A stretch of 64,000 bases of DNA from assembly GCA_036924085.1 (NCBI GenBank), contig JAVGWX010000014.1, forward strand, positions 37,271,556-37,335,555, given 5' to 3'. Origin of the DNA: Ariolimax columbianus. Taxonomy: Eukaryota; Mollusca; Gastropoda; Stylommatophora; Arionidae. Below are positions 59,405 to 64,000 of the stretch, piece by piece. Position 1 is the first letter of the stretch, and each line of letters starts with the position of its first letter. Under the pieces are notes generated by a model. The model worked only from the letters and a program-made list of their open reading frames with translations. It was not told the DNA's origin and ran no database searches. A program made the position numbers and the translations under genes.

Positions 59405-59612
59405 AATGATGGAGCTACCACCGATCTAGGTCTAAAACGAATCTGAAATGAACAGAACAATGTTTATAGACACACAGGTGTCACTGCTTATACAAACAGA
59501 TAGGGGCTAAAGCATTGTTCATTTAGCATATGTGCTCAGAGAGCAGAATTAAGTTAATTTTAGCTTGCAAATGTATTTTGGTTGCTGATAAATGTAAATA
59601 ACAGACTATATA

Positions 59613-60150
59613 TGACATGTGTTCAAAATAAACCCCATCTTTGGGTCAGAAATATACAATTACTCACCTGGAAGTTTTAAACACACACTTCTCCCAGCAG
59701 TCCTGCTACTATTGGTAGCATTTCAGGAAGCCTTTTTGGGGATAAAGTTCAGCTTGGTCGTCACATTCCAGGTGTCCTTTTGTGACTCAAGCCTGGCCCT
59801 TTCAGCAGAATTTTCAGCTTGGGTAACAGCCATAAATCGCAAGGAGTCATGTCGGGAGAATAGAGAGCCTGGCAAACCAGAGGAATGTTGTGTTTGACCA
59901 AGAAAGTCTGAATTAGATGTGAAGAATGGGCAGGTGTGGTGTCCCGATGAAGCTGCCCAATTCCCATTCCCATTGTACACAGGTGCGGTCATTTGCATCG
60001 AACAGCATCACAAAATCAACGGATGACCTCCAAGTAGTACTCTTTGGTAATGTATTGACCTTGTGAGGTGTACTCGTGATACACAACCCCAGGTAAGTCA
60101 AAGAAAACGGTCTACATGATTTTGACATTGGGTCATTTCATGGTGAATGG
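59613..60150 (-). mobile_element. mariner-like element, relative of 32929-33601
   Basis: The minus strand encodes, across frames, [50 protein letters not shown] and LYSPDMTPCDLWLLPKLK. Its outer end TGACATGTGTTCAAAATAAA and TACAATTACTCACCTGGAAG match the 32929 copy. The far end is not resolved. HHDN has changed to HRDT. Confidence 0.75.
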
Positions 60151-60369
60151 AAACACTGAAAGGCTGACTGCCAGCGAGTGACACAATCTGCCTGCGGCAA
60201 AAAACTCACACATGTGAATGATGGTCCCCTATACCTCCCTGTCAAAGAACAACATCCATGCTTCATTTATTGACTGCCGTTACTTGTTAAATAATGGCAT
60301 AATGCGACAACTGAGGGTTGTGCATTGTGTAACAGACCTATCGTATCTAGATGTCTGATTAGGTTCTCT
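60151..60369. other. Upstream sequence, nothing recognised
   Basis: Between the mariner fragment and the LTR-like repeat I see no gene or array. No promoter element for the hexosaminidase gene can be defended here. Confidence 0.35.
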
Positions 60370-61520
60370 TCTATCTTACTTTACACACAATTACAATATC
60401 AGAACATCAACATAGGAAAACACTCAAACTTATGTGAATAAGATCATTTATGTATTACAAGTCTATAGTTTACAACATGGTTAAAACTAAGAAACTAAAC
60501 TAACGAAATATTCTAAATCTTTCTATCTCGGGGGTTGTTAGCATTGGCTTGAATGGAATCCCTGAAACTGTAAACCCAGTCCGCTAGTCTAACCTAATAT
60601 CTATAACAATCTATACTTTGTTCTACTCTAATTAACTAACTATCTACTTTATAGTCGTGTGTGCCCTCTGGCAGTTGGCGATGAAATTGATCTCTGGCTG
60701 TCGTTGGTCCTGCGGCTTGCAATAATAGCTTTTTGTTAAGCTTGTTGGGGTGCTCTCTGATGATTCAGGGTACAATTCACTTTCGATTAGGGGGCTATGG
60801 TCAACCACTCTGATTCAGATGTTTTCCGATGTAACCTGAAATGAGCAGTCAAGACTGCTCTTTTAGGTGCCTCACATACACCTTTGTCATATGTTCTGAA
60901 ATGGGTCATTTTTCTCTCTTTCTCAGCAGATCATCAGTACAGATGTATGTGACAACTATAAATTCGTTTTTTCAGACTGAAGCGTGCATACGATCAGTTA
61001 TTTCTCATTTTCAGCAAATCAGCAAGTGCATGACGTCTGTGAAAACTACAGATAAGTTTTCCCAAACTGACTCGTGCATACAATTAGTTATCTCTGATGA
61101 CCAGCAAATCGCCAAGTGCATGATGTCTGTGAAATTACAGATAAGTTTTCCCTTAACTCTTCACATCTTGCTTTACAGGAAGTCCACCATTCGCACCAAT
61201 GGGCAATGGTGCAATTGCCCCTGATGTATAGTGAGATAACCTCCCTGTCAAGCTCTCTCTCGACTTCTCTGTCCCCAGTTCCCAACTTTTATAGCCTCTT
61301 TAGCTTCGCCTAAACAAAGATGGCGGTGGGCACGTGGTACCTATGTTTCTTCCCTGCTGACCAGTCAGCAGTCAACGAATCACTGCTGTACTTGCAACTC
61401 TTGTCACTCTGACAAGTTCTTCTCACTAAATCTATTTTCTCCAGCTGACTTTTCTTGTCAATCTGTCAGGGCCAGTTAATACCGGGTCACATGGGCTGTC
61501 TTATACCCTGCCCCTCTCTG
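60370..61520 (-). mobile_element. LTR-like dispersed repeat, copy 2
   Basis: Matches 25850-26790 (GTAAACCCAGTCCGCTAGTC; TCACTTTCGATTAGGGGGCT; GCCTAAACAAAGATGGCGGT). Minus-strand TATA box GGCTATAAAAGTTGGG at about 61285. An internal tandem repeat of about 105 bp (60900-61160, CAGCAAATC..CAAGTGCATGA) has expanded in this copy. Confidence 0.5.
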
Positions 61521-62300
61521 ACAATCTTCCATAGCTGCATGTTGAACACAAAGAAAGGCTAATTCAGTGGCAACACTATTTTTGTGATGTTCAGCTGATT
61601 TAGTTTCTTAACATGAATTTCTTTCTTGTGGCAAGGCAACATTATTGCCTGATTGTTCATGGTTCGAATTCAAAGTGTCTATTACTTTCACTTTCTTTTC
61701 TGTTGTTCATTTTATATGTTTTCAGCGCACAGAAAATGACTGTCTATGCTGCAAGCATACTTTGTTAACAATTTACTGCCTCGAAACTTCCTCAATTTCT
61801 TCCTTTTGTAAATTCTGTTAGACTGATCTATTGATCAATGACACTGTACTCCATACAGACACATAGATGCTAGACTTATCCAACCCTGCATTGTGGGTAA
61901 CCTGTTAATGGGAAAGGCTTCGAGAGTAAACACTGAAGAAAAATCAATCTGCCCCTCTTGATATAGATGTCAGCACAAAACTTCATAGCTTAAATCTATT
62001 TAAACAAGTTATAGTGTTGGATGAACTCCACCAACGTGTGGTAAATTGTTTGCTTTCAGATCAGACTATACCTGGAGCTGTTGCCATCTTCGCTTGTAAC
62101 GGACAAGTATGAGAGACAGCTATTAAATAACAGTAGTTTTATTAAAAACATTTTTGCAAGAGTGCAAGCAGAAATTCTGTGCGTATTGTTTTTTTACAAA
62201 GTCTCTGTGTCTGGCAACACACTTTGTCCATGAGCTAGCAAATGCCCTCTAGATAAGTTTTTTGGTGTAACCTTTAACCTATTTTCCACTGCATCCATTA
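61521..62300. other. Upstream sequence, no gene recognised
   Basis: About 61890-61950 (TGTGGGTAACCTGTTAATGG GAAAGGCTTCGAGAGTAAAC) resembles 32300-32350, so it is a repeat; otherwise nothing is seen. Confidence 0.4.
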
Positions 62301-62700
62301 CCTTGTCAGCTGCCTTGGGACCCATCTGCTACACATTTTCCTTTAACCAAGCTTACCGTGGGCAATTTTATGCTCTGCGTTGTGACCTATGTTGAAATCT
62401 ACAGCTATTTCATCAATAGTGACTCGCATGTTGCCACAACTAGCTGGTCTCCCATGCCGTGGTTCATCAGTGACATTTTGTCTTACATTTTGAAATCTTT
62501 CCACCCATTCATACACTCTCCTCTGACAAACAATTTCCATGCCAAATATTTATTTTTCTGTAGATTTCAGAAGGTTTCACACTCTCTGATCACAAAACAA
62601 CTAATTACGTCTCATTCTTCTTCCACAATTCACGTTAGCAGTGGGACGGCCATGCCGTGCGCATACAATCACCACAATCCCTACATGGAGTATTGCTAAA
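62300..62700 (-). mobile_element. mariner-like transposase N-terminal fragment
   Basis: The minus strand encodes VCQRRVYEWVERFQNVRQNV then TDEPRHGRPASCGNMRVTID and EIAVDFNIGHNAEHKIAHGK, the paired helix-turn-helix DNA-binding region of mariner transposases (..V..W..RF..GR..V.DE.R.GRP). The catalytic part is absent. Confidence 0.75.
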
Positions 62701-63035
62701 GAGCACTTTATTTCCTGAAACAAGATTTTCTGTTGCACATACTCTTCTATGCATTTTATAATAAAATTGCTGTTACTTAATGACTGTCCCTTGTATCATT
62801 ACTGTCGGACTATCATAATGGAAAAGAAACTAACTTGACCCCTCTACATACCTTGCCTATTTTGTTTGTCTACCATCAAGTCCAACAACTCAAATATAGT
62901 GACTGATCGCAAGCTCCTAGAACGCTGACATGAACACTTTATATCCGTGGTTTGTTGTTCCCACTGTCAGCTATTTCAAGTTGTTCTTGAGCCTGAAAAT
63001 ATCAATGAAACAAGGAATATAAGACTGCTTTAATT

Positions 63036-63105
63036 GAGCCGAGGTAATGCAATGGTTAGTACACTGGCTTCCCAGGCGAGCAACTGAGGTTCAGTCCCAG
63101 TTAAC
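63036..63105 (+). mobile_element. tRNA-like SINE head
   Basis: A box AATGCAATGGTTAGTAC and B box GAGGTTCAGTCCC at tRNA spacing, with an anticodon-arm-like CTGGCTTCCCAGGCGAG. The acceptor arms do not pair, so I call it a SINE or tRNA relic, not a tRNA gene. Confidence 0.5.
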
Positions 63106-63107
63106 TT

Positions 63108-63150
63108 AATGTCACTATACTGGTTTAGAAGACTCTGTAGTGCCGGTATA
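63108..63150 (-). mobile_element. CR1/L2-like LINE 3' tip
   Basis: ATACTGGTTTAGAAGACTCT then GTAGTGCCGGTATACAACCA, the shared 3' tip. Very short, probably a heavily truncated insertion. Confidence 0.5.
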
Positions 63151-63154
63151 CAAC

Positions 63155-63590
63155 CAGTTTTTTTGTCTTGTCTTTCCTGTGACCGCAAGAGGTCGTAGGG
63201 GCATCACTCAGCATGTGAGTTATGTGTCTTTGGTATCTTGCTAGCTGGGCAGGGTACAATTTCTTCCAAGCGATGTATTTTAGTCCATTATTATCCCGTG
63301 TCTACATTTCACAGCCATGCTAAACCGACACTGTCTGCAAATATGGCGAAGGGCATCAATCTCGTGAAGTTCAGTCATGTGCACTAGAATGTGGAAATAA
63401 CACACAGGTTAACTGAAATATTATTTCAAATAGTGGATGACCATGTCAGGAAAATTTGACTGGGAGAAAAAAAAAACACGAAATGAATGAACTAAATAAT
63501 CCAAATGGAAAATTGCAACACCCTTCTGTGGACATACGTGTAAGTCATCGACTACTGTGAATTCCAGTCAAATCCGTGGCCTGGTGGAAT
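63155..63590 (+). repeat. Repeat family E, second part
   Basis: CATCACTCAGCATGTGAGTT, GACACTGTCTGCAAATATGG, TCGTGAAGTTCAGTCATGTG and TGAATTCCAGTCAAATCCGT match 5610-5960 in order. Confidence 0.65.
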
Positions 63591-63597
63591 CCATGTT

Positions 63598-64000
63598 AAG
63601 TTGTGGGGCAGGGATAGAGAGAGAGAAAGAGAGAGAGAGGACTGTTGTGGAGCAGGGACAGAGAGAGAAAGAGAGAGAGAAGACTGTTAAGTTGTGGATC
63701 AGGGACAGAGAGAGAAAGAGAGAGAGAAGACTGTTAAGTTGTGGATCAGGGACAGAGAGAGAAAGAGAGAGAGAAGACTGTTAAGTTGTGGATCAGGGAC
63801 AGAGAGAGAAAGAGAGAGAGAGGACTGTTGTGGAGCAGGGACAGAGAGAAAGAGAGAGAGAGGACTGTTGTGGAGCAGGGACAGAGAGAGAAAGAGAGAG
63901 AGAAGACTGTTAAGTTGTGGATCAGGAACAGAGAGAGAAAGAGAGAGAGAAGACTGTTAAGTTGTGGATCAGGGACAGAGAGAGAAAGAGAGAGAGAGGC
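63598..64000. repeat. GA-rich minisatellite of about 46 bp at window edge
   Basis: Units GGACAGAGAGAGAAAGAGAG, AGAGAAGACTG, TTAAGTTGTGGATCA with a shorter subtype (TTGTGGAGCA). It continues beyond the right edge. The plus-strand ORFs are artefacts of the repeat. Confidence 0.93.

Noticed and set aside
63036..63105. Possible tRNA gene
   Set aside because: A and B boxes are present but the acceptor stem does not pair and the T arm is imperfect; better read as a SINE head.
63557..63960. Plus-strand ORFs of REKERE-type
   Set aside because: They are products of a GA-rich minisatellite.

Overview
ORGANISM. This is a piece of an animal nuclear genome: one split gene with GT/AG introns, embedded in dense repeats, with no prokaryotic operons. 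The mix of LINEs (RTE-like, CR1/L2-like, RNase H-bearing I/Nimb-like, and one with a C-terminal zinc finger), several tRNA-derived SINEs, mariner, piggyBac and hAT-like elements and many minisatellites suggests a spiralian, most likely a mollusc. That placement is inference, not a search result.

THE HOST GENE. I see one host gene, on the minus strand, filling almost the whole window (59404 down to 6175). Fifteen exons can be joined by hand; every junction has consensus GT/AG sites and matching phase. They give one open frame of 3,747 nt (1,248 residues plus stop) for a GH20 beta-N-acetylhexosaminidase. The catalytic half (about residues 640-1195) carries the family landmarks in order: [31 protein letters not shown] with the Asp-Glu catalytic pair, [15 protein letters not shown] and ERLWS. 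In front lies an unusual extension of about 620 residues: a hydrophobic signal peptide or signal anchor, a Gln/Glu-rich predicted coiled coil, about 18 copies of a V-x-D-R-E pentapeptide, four copies of a 17-residue repeat, and Asn/Gln tracts. It looks like an enzyme on a long stalk, secreted or membrane-anchored.

INTRONS. The introns are mostly transposons and tandem arrays. 1-6 kb: LINE fragments, one split by a SINE. 6.4-7.6 kb: two arrays, each just upstream of an exon. 7.9-9.4 kb: zinc-finger LINE copy 1. 9.9-12.5 kb: a 56-bp satellite interrupted by a probable solo LTR. 14.0-14.4 kb: a 31/33-bp array that multiplies the 3' splice site of exon 13. 14.5-19.7 kb: SINEs, RTE 3' ends, a 37-bp array and a hAT-like element. 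19.8-23.1 kb: RNase H LINEs meeting tail to tail and CR1/L2-like fragments. 25.8-30.5 kb: an LTR-like repeat, a 30-bp array and RNase H retroelement remains. 31.6-38.4 kb: a SINE, a mariner deletion derivative, a piggyBac deletion derivative and LINE tails. 42.2-46 kb: a 36-bp array and LINE remains. 47-51.5 kb: an inverted pair of one repeat, a 76-bp array, a fold-back MITE and a 21-bp array. 53.4-58.7 kb: a second, near-identical zinc-finger LINE and an RTE lying between inverted copies of its putative 3' UTR. 59.6-64 kb: upstream of exon 1, mariner fragments, a second LTR-like copy and a GA-rich array.

POINTS OF INTEREST. The signals not explained by routine annotation are: the minisatellite that has amplified a splice acceptor (14.07-14.43 kb); the tendency of arrays to sit just upstream of acceptors in this gene; the repeat-built stalk encoded by exon 4; and several insertions dated by exact target-site duplications, including a LINE insertion of only 28 bp.
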